Below are positions 43,099 to 52,426 of a stretch of DNA of 64,000 nt, piece by piece. Origin of the DNA: Phycisphaera sp. GTDB lineage: Bacteria > Planctomycetota > Phycisphaerae > Phycisphaerales > UBA1924. The stretch spans positions 1,771,575 to 1,835,574 of the forward strand of contig RHLH01000001.1 of assembly GCA_003712165.1 (NCBI GenBank), written 5' to 3'. Made by a program: the position numbers and the translations under genes. Position 1 is the stretch's first letter; each line of letters opens with the position of its first letter. Below the pieces are notes generated by a model that worked only from the letters and a program-made list of their open reading frames with translations, had not been told where the DNA came from and ran no database searches.

Positions 43099-43676
43099 GC
43101 CGTCACCCCCGCCTGTTCCTGACTGGACTTCATCGAATTCAAAGCTTCGCGCACCTTCATTAGACCGCGCCTTGCGTGTGTCTTGACTGTCCCGAGCGGG
43201 AGCCCTGTCGCCGAGGCGATCTTCTCGTGGGTCTGCCCGTGGAACAATGCGAGTTGGAGTACTCGCTGCTGATCTTCGCTCAACTCAGCGAGGGCCTCGC
43301 GCGCTGCCAGTGCCTGTTCACTCAGGCCAACCGAGCCCTCTGCCTCGCCCTTGACGAGCGGCGAGTGAACTGTGTCGTTCAACTCGCTGCCCGTTGGCCT
43401 GCGACCGATGCGACGGAGCCTGTCGATCAAGCGTCTGCGAGCAATCGTCGCAATAAATGTCGCCTCAGAACCCATCGACCTGTCGTAGCGGGCCGCGTTC
43501 TTCCAGACATCGACGAAGATGTCCTGCACCGCGTCCTCGGCAGTGTGCGAATCGGGCATCATCCGCCTGGCCAGCGACCAGACAAGTCCCCCGAACTGAT
43601 CCATGCATTCTTCGACCGCGGCTTGCTCACCCTGAGCAATGCGTTCAAGAATTGGCTTATTGCCGGATTTAGACAT
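43095..43676 (-). CDS. ECF sigma factor (SigK-like)
   Basis: 193 residues from the ATG at 43676; the frame is open to 43844, but those 56 residues (rich in Arg/Ser/Pro) do not look like a sigma N terminus, and an ATG at 43751 lacks a ribosome site. Region 2: LVWSLARRMMPDSHTAEDAVQDIFVDVWKNAARYD. Region 4: LSEDQQRVLQLALFHGQTHEKIASATGLPLGTVKTHARRGL. The linker is longer than usual (TGSELNDTVHSPLVKGEAEG). Coupled to its anti-sigma downstream. The fasciclin gene upstream on the same strand is a likely target, by analogy with mycobacterial SigK. Confidence 0.9.
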   Translation of the reverse strand: MSKSGNKPILERIAQGEQAAVEECMDQFGGLVWSLARRMMPDSHTAEDAVQDIFVDVWKNAARYDRSMGSEATFIATIARRRLIDRLRRIGRRPTGSELNDTVHSPLVKGEAEGSVGLSEQALAAREALAELSEDQQRVLQLALFHGQTHEKIASATGLPLGTVKTHARRGLMKVREALNSMKSSQEQAGVTA

Positions 43677-43882
43677 CCGCTGTGCCACTCCGCTAGAGGA
43701 ACGACTCACCGACCCAGGAATCCTGCGACCACTTTCGGCAGCATATGCCATCAGTCCGGAATTGTGCAGATACGGGGCCTCCGGGGTCGCAAGATGGTGT
43801 TGCGGATGCGTCACGATACGTCCTCTTCGCTGACAATCCCTCATTGGACGCTTTCACGTCCAAGAGAGTGGAGTATCGAGTC

Positions 43883-44839
43883 TTACTCGGAGGGAAGAAT
43901 CACGGAGTCAATTACGTGGACGACGCCGTTGGTAGTGTCGATGTCGGTGGTGATGATCTCGGCATCGTTCACCATTGCCTTGCCGTCCTGAATACGGATC
44001 GTCACGCTGGAGCCCTGGAGGGTCTCTGCTTCACCGGCTTCGAGAGCAAGATCGGCGTAGATGCGGCCCGGGACGACGTGGTAGGTCAGAATCTCGGCCA
44101 GCTTACCCTTGTTCTCGGGCAGCAGGAGGGTCTCGATGGTGCCCTCGGGAAGCTTGCCGAATGCCTCGTCGGTCGGTGCGAAGACCGTGATCGGGCCCTC
44201 GGCCTTCAGGGCCTCGACGAGGCCAGCAGCCTTCACCGCTGCGACGAGGGTGCCGAACGAACCAGCCTCAAGAGCGGTCTCGACGATGTCCTTGGTACTG
44301 GGCATGATGACCCGGTCGATCACGTGGATGGTGCCGTTGGTGGTGAGGATGTCGGTCTTCACGACATTGGCGTCGTCAACGCGGACGTTGGAGCCGATGA
44401 CCGAAATGGGCACACGCTGGCCGGCGGCGGTGTCGGCAGCGGTGAGGTCAACGACCTGCTCGGCGCGAATATCGCCGGGCACGACGTGGTAGAGGAGGAT
44501 CGACTTCAGAAGCTCTTTGTTCTCTGGCTTCAGGAGCTTCTCAACCGTACCCTCGGGCAGGTTCGCGAATGCCTCGTCGGTCGGAGCAAAGACGGTCAGG
44601 GGCTTGTCGCCCGAGAGAGCATCAACGAGACCAGCAGCCTTCACTGCAGCGACGAGTGTATTGAATGAACCGGCGTTGACAGCGGTCTCGACGAGGTTCA
44701 TCTCGGGCTCGGTGTAGCTTGCGAGCATGGTGGTGCCTTCGGTGCTTCTGGTGCAGGAGTTGGCCGACTTCGATTCACACTGTGCGCCTGCTGCGGAGGC
44801 GAGTGCGAGAGTTGAAGCTGCAATCATCGCGCGTTTCAT
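43883..44839 (-). CDS. Secreted protein with two fasciclin (FAS1) domains
   Basis: 318 residues. Signal peptide [16 protein letters not shown]. Two FAS1 domains (about 48-178 and 182-316), each with the H1 block ([16 protein letters not shown] and [16 protein letters not shown]), the LYHVVPG / TYHVVPG motif and the H2 block ([15 protein letters not shown] and [16 protein letters not shown]). The domains are close copies of each other. FAS1 proteins mediate adhesion at the cell surface. The gene lies directly upstream of the SigK/RskA-like pair on the same strand. Confidence 0.95.
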   Translation of the reverse strand: MKRAMIAASTLALASAAGAQCESKSANSCTRSTEGTTMLASYTEPEMNLVETAVNAGSFNTLVAAVKAAGLVDALSGDKPLTVFAPTDEAFANLPEGTVEKLLKPENKELLKSILLYHVVPGDIRAEQVVDLTAADTAAGQRVPISVIGSNVRVDDANVVKTDILTTNGTIHVIDRVIMPSTKDIVETALEAGSFGTLVAAVKAAGLVEALKAEGPITVFAPTDEAFGKLPEGTIETLLLPENKGKLAEILTYHVVPGRIYADLALEAGEAETLQGSSVTIRIQDGKAMVNDAEIITTDIDTTNGVVHVIDSVILPSE

Positions 44840-45033
44840 CTGGTTGTTCTCCTTCGGCCCACGAGAGCCGGTTCGATTGGTAAGTCTGGTTCTGGTCGCC
44901 GGATACGCCCGGCATCATTCTCTGCAGTGGATTCGCCCGAGTACTTACCCAGATTCAGCGCTCTAGAAAAACCAAGCAGGCACCCCAAACGGAGTGCCTG
45001 CTCACAAATACGACGATTTGATCCGCTTGATAG
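44840..45033. promoter_or_regulatory. Promoter region of the fasciclin gene
   Basis: About 190 bases holding the OmpA-gene terminator (44975-45002) and, to its left, the probable leader and promoter of the fasciclin gene, which has AAGGAGAACAACC before its ATG. No further motif claimed. Confidence 0.4.
44964..45002 (-). terminator. Terminator of the OmpA-type lipoprotein gene
   Basis: Read on the minus strand: 9-bp stem AGCAGGCAC/GTGCCTGCT (44994-45002/44975-44983), then TGGTTTTTC. Confidence 0.85.
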
Positions 45034-45666
45034 CTATTCGATGATCACGATCTCAACGCGTCGGCTCTGCGCCTTGCTTGCTTTGGGATGCGACGATCCG
45101 AAAGCAGCGGAGTAGATGCGGTCGTTGTTGATGCCCCTGGACACGAGGTAAGCCTCAACAGCCATGGCGCGTTCGGCGCTCAGACGCTCGTTCGTCTTCC
45201 AGCTGCTCTTGCGGATGGGATCAGAATCCGTGTAACCCTCGACACGAATGCTGCGGCCCGGGTACTGCGAATCGAGCACGCTCGCGATCCTGTCCAGCGT
45301 GGACTTCGAGCTGCTCTTCAGATCGGTCTTGCCCGAATCGAAGAGCACATCACCAGCGACACCAACGACAACATCGGCGCCGCGGTTTGAGATTGTTGTC
45401 CCGTCGATGCCCTCGAAGCCGGTTGTGCCCGCAGCGAGTGCGCGCTCGACTTCACTCTGTGCCAGAAGCAGGTCCTGTTCAAGGCTCTGGCTTCTGTTGT
45501 TGGCAGCAGTCAGGCGCTCGCGTGCCGACGCGAGTTCCGATCTGAGCTGAGCCGACTCGGCGACCGCGGCGTCGTAGTCCTCACGCGGCACGGTGTTACA
45601 ACCAACCAGCCCCCCGAGGCACACACCACACACGATCAGCGATGAGAATCCGCGACGTTTCCGCAT
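45034..45666 (-). CDS. OmpA-family peptidoglycan-binding lipoprotein
   Basis: 210 residues. Lipobox LVGC with Cys near 23. Residues about 28-80 form a coiled coil (AESAQLRSELASARERLTAAN). The OmpA C-terminal domain spans about 95-208, with VLFDSGKTDLKSSSKSTLDRI, VEGYTDSDPIRKSSWKTNERLSAERAMAVEAYL and a closing SRRVEIVI; the D and R residues that hold diaminopimelate are in place. Tethers the outer membrane to peptidoglycan. Transcribed alone with its own terminator. Confidence 0.93.
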   Translation of the reverse strand: MRKRRGFSSLIVCGVCLGGLVGCNTVPREDYDAAVAESAQLRSELASARERLTAANNRSQSLEQDLLLAQSEVERALAAGTTGFEGIDGTTISNRGADVVVGVAGDVLFDSGKTDLKSSSKSTLDRIASVLDSQYPGRSIRVEGYTDSDPIRKSSWKTNERLSAERAMAVEAYLVSRGINNDRIYSAAFGSSHPKASKAQSRRVEIVIIE

Positions 45667-45762
45667 ATCTGAGCTCCTTCTCAGCGGTCTAGAAACCCCG
45701 CAAACTCCACGGGGCAGTGAGTTCGATGCAGCAGCTTATACGCTCCGGGCCGATCCCGCACG

Positions 45763-47085
45763 TCAGGGAAGGTCGAACCCGCCAGGCTTACCCATGAGCT
45801 CGCCCAGCCCAATCTCGATCAGGGGCTTGGCGTAGAGCACGACCATCGCCCCGATCGCCAGGCAGGGCCCAAATGCCATCATTCGGGCGACCTTGGCTTT
45901 GAAGATCATCCCGACGACAGCCATCACCAGGCCCACGAGTACCGCTGCGAAGAAGGTCAGGATCGCGTCTGGCCAGCCCATACAGGCTCCGATGGCTGCC
46001 AACACGTGGACATCGCCAAGACCCATTGCTTCTTTCCCGAACGCGAACGAGCCGAAGACCCTGACTCCCCAAATGACAGCCCCGCCGATCAGGTATCCCA
46101 TCATGACGCCAGTCAGCACCCTGAGCCAGAGCGGCACATCAGCGGCCCCGCCAAGGTTCTGGGCCAGGATTGCACCACCCCAACCGAGAGCCGCTGCGGG
46201 AGCGAGGAATGCCAGCTCTCTGACCATCTCGCGCCGGGCATGCGGGTACTGGACCCACATCTCAGGCGTGTTGGCCTCCGGGTCCTCGGTGGAGCCGCCC
46301 TCCTCTGAAGCTCTCTTGGCTTTCTCCTTTTCGATCGCTTTGGCTTCCCACTCGTCGTAATCGGCAAAGCTGCGCCCGATGAGCCCGGCCGAGACAAGGA
46401 AGTTGGCGATGACGAGACCGATGACTGCGCCGCCGCAGAGCCCGAGCCACCACCACGATCGGCTCGGGTCCGGGATAGCGAATATCCAATCGCCGAGCGT
46501 GCCCGCGGTATAGCGTGGCGCATCTCCTTCGACGAAAAGCGTGTTGATCGGATGCAGCACGACAGCAACCCCGACAGGCACCCAGGTCAGCACGAGCGGG
46601 ATCGTGTAGGTCTTCAGGTCCACGATCGTCATTGCGACGAGTGAACCAAGCAGGATCAGAAGGACCGTAAACGCAGGCAGAGTTTCCCAGACTCCGCTCC
46701 GAGCCCACTCCGGCTTGACCGCGCCCCACTCGACACCCAGCCACTCACGGCCTGGGATCGCGACGTACCAGAGGAGATACGTCGCCGCGAACAGGACCGC
46801 GACGATCGTCTCGACAATCGGGTACTCCGCCGAGATCGGCTGCTTGCAGAACTTGCACTTGCCCCGCAGCATGAGCCAGCCGAGGATAGGTATGTTCTCT
46901 TTAAACGTGAGCTTGGTGTCGCACTTTGGGCATCGCGAGCTGGGCACGATCACAGGAAGTCCCTTGGGCAGCCTGTAGACAAGCACGTTGACAAGCGAGC
47001 CCACGCACGCGCCGACGGCGAATACCCAGAGCACTGGGAGCCACGTCGCGACAAACCCGTAGGCGTGCATTTTGAAATCACTCAT
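45763..47085 (-). CDS. Prepilin peptidase, enlarged A24 type
   Basis: 440 residues, against about 260-290 for usual PilD. N-terminal methylase-like part has the zinc cysteines C52, C55, C77 and C80 (RCPKCDTKL... GKCKFCKQPI) and ISAEYPIVE. Catalytic aspartates: D156 in AMTIVDLKTYTIP and the later one in AMGLGDVHVLAAIG. The extra length is mainly an insertion of about 130 residues between the two catalytic blocks, with a charged stretch (DEWEAKAIEKEKAKRASEEGG) and an added helix. Cleaves and methylates type IV pilin or pseudopilin precursors. Its ATG overlaps the xseB stop; no pilus gene lies in the window. Confidence 0.92.
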   Translation of the reverse strand: MSDFKMHAYGFVATWLPVLWVFAVGACVGSLVNVLVYRLPKGLPVIVPSSRCPKCDTKLTFKENIPILGWLMLRGKCKFCKQPISAEYPIVETIVAVLFAATYLLWYVAIPGREWLGVEWGAVKPEWARSGVWETLPAFTVLLILLGSLVAMTIVDLKTYTIPLVLTWVPVGVAVVLHPINTLFVEGDAPRYTAGTLGDWIFAIPDPSRSWWWLGLCGGAVIGLVIANFLVSAGLIGRSFADYDEWEAKAIEKEKAKRASEEGGSTEDPEANTPEMWVQYPHARREMVRELAFLAPAAALGWGGAILAQNLGGAADVPLWLRVLTGVMMGYLIGGAVIWGVRVFGSFAFGKEAMGLGDVHVLAAIGACMGWPDAILTFFAAVLVGLVMAVVGMIFKAKVARMMAFGPCLAIGAMVVLYAKPLIEIGLGELMGKPGGFDLP

Positions 47086-47324
47086 GCGTCGTCATCGCCT
47101 GAGGAGTCATCCTGGAGCTTCTTGCTCAGTTCCTCTACCCGCTGCTCAGCCTGACCGAGCACGCCTCGGCAGCTCTTGATCAGATCGACACCTCGCTCGT
47201 ACGCCTTGATCGATTCCTCGAGACCGATCTCGCCCGCCTCGATCTGCTCGATCAGCGCTTCGAGCTCCTCCATCTGGGCCTCGAAGCTCGCCTTCACGCT
47301 CTTCCCTTTGTCTTTCTTCGTCAT
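47082..47324 (-). CDS. xseB: Exodeoxyribonuclease VII small subunit
   Basis: 80 residues. The signature FEAQMEELEALIEQIEAGEIGLEESIKAYERGVDLIKSC followed by LGQAEQRVEELSK is the XseB helical hairpin. Forms the ssDNA exonuclease VII with XseA, encoded 37 bases upstream. Overlaps the prepilin peptidase start by 4 bases. Confidence 0.95.
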   Translation of the reverse strand: MTKKDKGKSVKASFEAQMEELEALIEQIEAGEIGLEESIKAYERGVDLIKSCRGVLGQAEQRVEELSKKLQDDSSGDDDA

Positions 47325-47361
47325 CGATCACTCCGGAGCCCAACTCTTTGATCGGCAGACC

Positions 47362-48849
47362 CTACCGCTCGCCATCGAAGAGGTCCATCTGATCCTTGTC
47401 CGAGCCCGGCTTTGGTCGCCTCGAGGGCGGCCGCCTGGATGGATCCCCGGCTGCCCCGACCACGGATTTGATCGAGCCGTCCGCGAGCCGGGTCTCGATT
47501 GTGTCCCCCGAACTGACCGACCCGATCGATCGCACAGCTCGCCCCTTGCTATCGAGCGTGACCGAGTAGCCCCGCTGCAGAACCGCGACGGGTGATACGG
47601 CATTGAGTTCCCTGCGTAACCCTGTAAGGCGAATCTGCCTGGTGTCGAGCACCCGCGACATCGCATCAGCAAACCGTTGCTCAGCGCGGGCGAGCCTCGC
47701 GGTGTTTTCTCGCTCCTGTCTGCTCGCGACGCGGTCGGGCCTAACCCGTTCGAGCCGATTCGAGATCTTCTCGAGTTTGATGGCTCGCGACGAGAGACGA
47801 TGCCTGAGCCCCGCTGTGAGACTGCGTTCGTGTGACTCCAGCGCAGCCCTCGCTGGTCGAACCAATTCGTCCGCTCGGCGAAAGACAGGCCTGCTCTGAA
47901 TCGCTGCGATTTCATCCCGCAGATCAGCCACGCTCTTCTTGAGTGCGTGCGATAAACGGTTGGCCTGCCGAGTGACCTGTTCGGCGAGAGCCGGTCCATC
48001 GGGGATCAGACGCATCGCGGCCTGTGTTGGGGTCGCCGCACGAACATCCGCTGCGAGTTCAGCGATTGTCGTGTCGGTCTCGTGACCGATCGCGGCGACG
48101 ATCGGGATGGGTGACTCGACTATCGCCTCTGCAACGGCGCGTTCATTGAAGCACCAGAGGTCCTCCGTTGATCCGCCGCCACGCGTCAGGATAATCGCGT
48201 CAACGCCAAGCCTCTCGTGCATACGCCCGACTGCGCGGACCGCTCTGGCTATCTCTAGCGTCGCTGCCTCGCCCTGCACGCGCACATCGACAAGCACTAT
48301 CCCAACAGCAGCGCATCGACGCCGAGCGGTGTCGAGCACGTCCTGGTACGCAGCTGAGGATCTGCTCGTCAGCACCGCGATCTTGCGTGGAAAGACGGGC
48401 AATGGACGTTTGCGGTCGGCAGCAAACCAGCCGAGTTCACGCAATTCGTTCAATAGCTTCTGGTACGCCAGATCGAGCGCGCCGGCGCCGACGGGTTCGA
48501 GTTTCGTGGCGATGAGAGAGACTTTGCCACCCTTTGCGTAGAAATCGATCCGGCCCGAGGCGACGACTTCCTGACCGTTCTCTGGGACGAAACCGAGTTT
48601 GCGTGCGCTCGATGCGAAAACAACACACTGCACCACGGCGTCGGCGTCTTTGAGATCGAAGTACCAGTGCGTGCGCTCACGAAACCCAGAGACTTCACCA
48701 ATCACGCGAACACTCGAGGGGATGCCCTTTCGAAGCGAGCCGTCGATCAGCCCTGCGAGCATGGAGACACTAATAGGTGCGTCCTGAGCGGTTTTTTTGG
48801 TCGAACTTGTTCTGAGTTCGCCCGCCTTGAAAGGGAGCCTGCCGCTCAT
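47362..48849 (-). CDS. xseA: Exodeoxyribonuclease VII large subunit
   Basis: 495 residues. N-terminal OB fold (SVRVIGEVSGFRERTHWYFDLKD), catalytic core with PVFPRKIAVLTSRSSAAYQDVLDTARRR, ILTRGGGSTEDLWCFNERAVAEAI and IPIVAAIGHETDTTIAELAADVRAATPTQAA, coiled-coil arms about 270-400, and a C-terminal strand segment (LQRGYSVTLDSKGRAVRS). Degrades single-stranded DNA in both directions in repair. The first 25 residues are an unconserved extension. Overlaps the glycosyltransferase stop by 4 bases. Confidence 0.95.
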   Translation of the reverse strand: MSGRLPFKAGELRTSSTKKTAQDAPISVSMLAGLIDGSLRKGIPSSVRVIGEVSGFRERTHWYFDLKDADAVVQCVVFASSARKLGFVPENGQEVVASGRIDFYAKGGKVSLIATKLEPVGAGALDLAYQKLLNELRELGWFAADRKRPLPVFPRKIAVLTSRSSAAYQDVLDTARRRCAAVGIVLVDVRVQGEAATLEIARAVRAVGRMHERLGVDAIILTRGGGSTEDLWCFNERAVAEAIVESPIPIVAAIGHETDTTIAELAADVRAATPTQAAMRLIPDGPALAEQVTRQANRLSHALKKSVADLRDEIAAIQSRPVFRRADELVRPARAALESHERSLTAGLRHRLSSRAIKLEKISNRLERVRPDRVASRQERENTARLARAEQRFADAMSRVLDTRQIRLTGLRRELNAVSPVAVLQRGYSVTLDSKGRAVRSIGSVSSGDTIETRLADGSIKSVVGAAGDPSRRPPSRRPKPGSDKDQMDLFDGER

Positions 48850-49934
48850 GATTCATTGCTCACGATCGGTATTGAATCGTTACCCACGAGCCACTCGTAC
48901 GCATCGACGAGGCTCGCGATGTACTTGCTTGGCCTGTGATGCTCAGCGACGTAGGCGCGAGCCGCGTTCCCGAGTGACCGTTGCTCGTCGCGGTTCTCAA
49001 GGAGAGATTCGACCGCGCCGGCCCACTCTGTTGTCTCAGGCGAGCAGATATGCGCAATGGTGTGATCGCACAGCACAGGGACGTCTCGATCTTCAGCGGT
49101 CACGACAGTCATGCCCGCGCTCATCGCATCGAGCACGAGGCTTCGGGTAACACCCTCTGCCTCAGGCAACAGCAACAGATCGGCCTGGAGTACAACTTCC
49201 CGGTCCGCCTCGAGTTTCGGGATTCTCGAGTAAAGCGGCGTGAGTCCCAGAGAACTCACCGTTTTGCTGATGGATGACCGCTCGGTCGCGTCGGCATCGG
49301 CGAGGATCACAAAGTCTTCCCGCCGGCTTGCCACCTGTGCCAACGCCCTGACAACTACTTCCCACGCCGCGCGGTCGTTCCCACTGCCCGCGAGCACAAG
49401 ACCTGCTGTCCCGCTCTTGGTACTATCCCAGTGAGATTCAGAGCCCATGATCCCCCACGGGATCTCTCTAATTGCAGCCGGTGCAGCCCCGGCTGCAACG
49501 ATCGCTCGTGCGAGTGTGGGTGATGGTGCGATCCCCACGCAGTCCCCGGCTCGCTCATTGATGATCCCAGCGGCGCTGTTCACAGCACCCCGGCTGTGGA
49601 CAGTGAGCACGAGCGGAACCCCGAGTTGATGAGATACTTCGGCAGCAAATTGATATCCTCGCGAACCAACTGCGTGCACGATGAGCCGCTTCTTCTGGTT
49701 TGGCTCGATCTGATCGACAACCTCTCTCGCGCGCAGCGTTCTTGTCCAGACTGCTCCGCGGTCGCGGTACCCGAGCAGAGTTGCGCCCGGGATCTGCTCT
49801 ATCTCGTGCCGCATATCTTCGGGCATAGCCACAATCGGCATGATCCCAGTATCGACGAGTCCGATCAGGATTGTGCGAACATGCGACAACTCTCGGTGTG
49901 CGAAATCGCGATCGACTAAGAGAAGAATCCGCAC
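48846..49934 (-). CDS. GT4-like glycosyltransferase
   Basis: 362 residues. A GT-B fold is indicated by the N-terminal MRILLLVDRDFAHREL, the mid part VPLVLTVHSRGAVNSAAG and the C-terminal nucleotide-sugar site ADLLLLPEAEGVTRSLVLDAMSAGMTVVTAEDRDVP, where the usual E-G-x-x-x-x-x-x-E pattern is partly altered (Asp in place of the last Glu). Probably adds a sugar to a surface glycan; acceptor unknown. It sits in a tight run between the oppD-like gene (3-base gap) and xseA (4-base overlap), so it shares their transcript, but no functional link is obvious. Confidence 0.82.
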   Translation of the reverse strand: MRILLLVDRDFAHRELSHVRTILIGLVDTGIMPIVAMPEDMRHEIEQIPGATLLGYRDRGAVWTRTLRAREVVDQIEPNQKKRLIVHAVGSRGYQFAAEVSHQLGVPLVLTVHSRGAVNSAAGIINERAGDCVGIAPSPTLARAIVAAGAAPAAIREIPWGIMGSESHWDSTKSGTAGLVLAGSGNDRAAWEVVVRALAQVASRREDFVILADADATERSSISKTVSSLGLTPLYSRIPKLEADREVVLQADLLLLPEAEGVTRSLVLDAMSAGMTVVTAEDRDVPVLCDHTIAHICSPETTEWAGAVESLLENRDEQRSLGNAARAYVAEHHRPSKYIASLVDAYEWLVGNDSIPIVSNES

Positions 49935-49937
49935 GGC

Positions 49938-51071
49938 TTACACCTCGGACAACACCCGGCGGGTTGAGAGATCGACGGGCCTCACACGAAGGGGAGCGAC
50001 CTGCTCGGCAACCGATTTCGTACGCCAGAGTCCTACAAAGTGACCCGGCTCAACTTCAGTGAGATCGTACTCAGGTGTGCCGGAATCGGACCTCACAACT
50101 GAACTCGGTGCATCGTGCCAGGGCCACCAGGGTCTGAGATCATCAAGGCCCGACTGCCCAAGCCTTGAACCGAAATCGGTCCATTGGCTCTCAGAATTGA
50201 CCACCTCCGAGACGGTCACGAGTTGTTCGTCAGTGGACTGGCTCTGATCCAGAGTTGGGATACACGCGAGCAACCCGCGTGTGTACGGGTGCAGCGGATT
50301 CTGGTAGAGAACCGGCGTCTCCGCGTACTCGACAACCCGGCCCGCGTACATCACACACACGACGTCCGCGTACTCGGCAACCACGCCAAGATCATGTGTA
50401 ATCAGAACTACGGCCATGTCGTGTTCGTCTTTGAGTGAGCCGATCAGATCGAGAATCTGTTTCTGAACGGTGACGTCGAGAGCCGTGGTCGGCTCATCCG
50501 CAAGCAACAGTCGGGGCCTGCACGCGAGCGCCATCGCGATCATCGCTCGCTGGCGCATACCACCCGAGAATTGATGTGGGTATGCCTTGAGCCTGTGCTC
50601 GGCGTCGTCGATTCCCACTTCCTTAAGCGCAGCGATCGCGATCTTGTGCGCGTCGGACCCTGACACACCCCGGTGGAGCCTGATAGCTTCCAGGATCTGC
50701 TCGCCGATGGAGTACACCGGATTGAGACTTGTCATGGGCTCTTGGAAGATCATCGCGATGTCACCGCCCCGGATATCTCGCAGCGCCGTTGCGTCGAGCT
50801 TGAGCAGATCAACCACTCCCTTGCTCGATTGAAACACGAACTTGCCCCGATCGATGCGCGAAGGCGGGCTCGGGACGAGTCCGAGCAGGCTCATCGCGGT
50901 CACACTCTTGCCGCAGCCCGATTCTCCTACGACAGCAACCGTCTGTCTCGGATAGACTGCCAGGTTTGCACCATCGACAGCTTGAATGCGTGGCCCGTCC
51001 CCGTTATCGAACGAGACTGCGAGATCTTCGACGCGCAGCAAGGGCGTGGTGTTGTCGGGTTGCTCACTCAC
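49938..51071 (-). CDS. Peptide/nickel-type ABC transporter ATPase (OppD/DppD family)
   Basis: 377 residues from the GTG at 51071, which overlaps the permease stop (GTGA); the frame is open to 51179, but that part is inside the permease gene. Walker A GESGCGKS, Q-loop IFQEPMTSLNPVY, signature FSGGMRQRAMIAMAL, Walker B LLLADEPTTALDVT and H-loop LITHDLG are intact, and YQNPLHPYTRGLLACIP is the oligopeptide-type C-terminal motif. An extra 90-residue tail (from about 290) rich in Trp/Asp (LRPWWPWHDAP) is unusual. The substrate-binding protein, the OppB-type permease and the second ATPase are not in the window. Confidence 0.9.
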   Translation of the reverse strand: MSEQPDNTTPLLRVEDLAVSFDNGDGPRIQAVDGANLAVYPRQTVAVVGESGCGKSVTAMSLLGLVPSPPSRIDRGKFVFQSSKGVVDLLKLDATALRDIRGGDIAMIFQEPMTSLNPVYSIGEQILEAIRLHRGVSGSDAHKIAIAALKEVGIDDAEHRLKAYPHQFSGGMRQRAMIAMALACRPRLLLADEPTTALDVTVQKQILDLIGSLKDEHDMAVVLITHDLGVVAEYADVVCVMYAGRVVEYAETPVLYQNPLHPYTRGLLACIPTLDQSQSTDEQLVTVSEVVNSESQWTDFGSRLGQSGLDDLRPWWPWHDAPSSVVRSDSGTPEYDLTEVEPGHFVGLWRTKSVAEQVAPLRVRPVDLSTRRVLSEV

Positions 51072-52360
51072 TTGCGGGCCCTCTTCGGATCGAACGCTTC
51101 GCGGAGCCCTTCGCCAACAAAGTTCAGCGCAAGCAGCGTGAGTCCCAGCAGCACACAGGGCGACAACAGCAGCCACCATTCAGACCGATGCCTGTTGATG
51201 GCTTCCAGCCCGTCGGCAGCGAGGTTGCCCCAACTCGGCAAGGGAAGTTTCACACCGATACCGAGGAAGCTCAGGAAGCTCTCCTGCAGGATCGCCTGTG
51301 GCACAGTCAGTGTCGTGTAGACGATGATCGGTCCGAGCAGGTTGGGCAGCAAGTGCTTGATGAATTGCCTGTGCAGCGGGACTCCGATCGCACGAGCGGC
51401 TTCCATGAAGGGCTGAGCCTTCAGACTCAGCACCTGACCCCGGATGACGCGAGCCATCGTCAGCCAGCTGACTCCACCGATCGCCACCAGGAGCACCGAG
51501 AGGTCGATCACGCGGCGTTTAGTCTCGCTGAGTTCCTTTGAAGGGATTTGCTCGCGTGCTTCTGCTTCAAGCTCTGATTTCAACGCGGGATCGTCGGTCA
51601 GCAAGTTGCGGGCGCTCTCGCGTGTAATCGGCAAGCCTCGCTCAGCCGCAACTTCCGTCGCGCGCTGGGTGACGTACGTGTTGCGAGCCCCTTGCTGGCT
51701 GATGTAGTTGTCGACCACTGCGTCACCAGCGACAGCCAGTAGAACCACCAGCAGGATGTAGGGGAGACCATAGATGATGTCGACGATGCGCATCATGAAC
51801 GCGTCGATCCTCCCACCCGCGTAGCCAGCGATGATGCCGTAGGTCGTCCCGATGAAGACACTGATGAGAGCCGCGGCGAGGCCGATGCCGAGACTGATGC
51901 CCCCGCCCGTCAGCACACGCACGAGCATGCTCCTGCCCAGCTTGTCAGTTCCAAGCAGTGTCGTGTTCCAGTGTTTCTTCAACTCCTCGAAGACTGGTCC
52001 TTCGGTTGTTCGGACTGCTTCGCTGGGCGTCATATCGAACTGCTCGGCGATCTGTGAAATGATCTCTGGGTCCACAGCTTCGTTGAACCGCACCGCACGC
52101 TCGGCATCGGCCGGTGCCCACACCGGGGGAAGCCTGCCTTCGGCTGGATCTCCAGCGTTGTACCAAGGTGTCGCGTCGCCCTCGGCTGCTCCGGGAGCGG
52201 GAGAGAGCGTCCAGAACAGCGATCCGAGACAAACCAGCCCGACAGCAACAATGAACGCGAGCCCGGCGAGGCCGGCCTTGCTGCGAGTGAACGGGTTGTC
52301 TCTCGAGCGGGGCGGGGCTGCCAACGCTGGTACGGAATCCTCAGCCATCGCGCGGAGCAT
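51068..52360 (-). CDS. Peptide/nickel-type ABC transporter permease (OppC/DppC family)
   Basis: 430 residues from the ATG at 52360; a GTG at 52384 or an ATG at 52348 are alternatives, none with a good ribosome site. One N-terminal helix (LAGLAFIVAVGLVCLGSLFWT), a periplasmic stretch of about 100 residues, then five helices. The ATPase-coupling EAA loop is EAARAIGVPLHRQFIKHLLPN. About 75 mostly charged residues (NYISQQGARN... through IPSKELSETKRR) are inserted between helices in the middle, making it longer than the usual 280-300 residues. Last helices end in EGLREAFDPK, as in OppC. Works with the downstream ATPase. Confidence 0.9.
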   Translation of the reverse strand: MLRAMAEDSVPALAAPPRSRDNPFTRSKAGLAGLAFIVAVGLVCLGSLFWTLSPAPGAAEGDATPWYNAGDPAEGRLPPVWAPADAERAVRFNEAVDPEIISQIAEQFDMTPSEAVRTTEGPVFEELKKHWNTTLLGTDKLGRSMLVRVLTGGGISLGIGLAAALISVFIGTTYGIIAGYAGGRIDAFMMRIVDIIYGLPYILLVVLLAVAGDAVVDNYISQQGARNTYVTQRATEVAAERGLPITRESARNLLTDDPALKSELEAEAREQIPSKELSETKRRVIDLSVLLVAIGGVSWLTMARVIRGQVLSLKAQPFMEAARAIGVPLHRQFIKHLLPNLLGPIIVYTTLTVPQAILQESFLSFLGIGVKLPLPSWGNLAADGLEAINRHRSEWWLLLSPCVLLGLTLLALNFVGEGLREAFDPKRARK

Positions 52361-52426
52361 ACCCGCATCGAACACAGCAGACACAGCTGGGCACAGAACA
52401 CAACCCGACTTTATGATCGCGGATGA

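Noticed and set aside
49938..52360. Complete oligopeptide transporter operon
   Set aside because: Only one ATPase and one permease are present; the binding protein, OppB-type permease and second ATPase are absent here.
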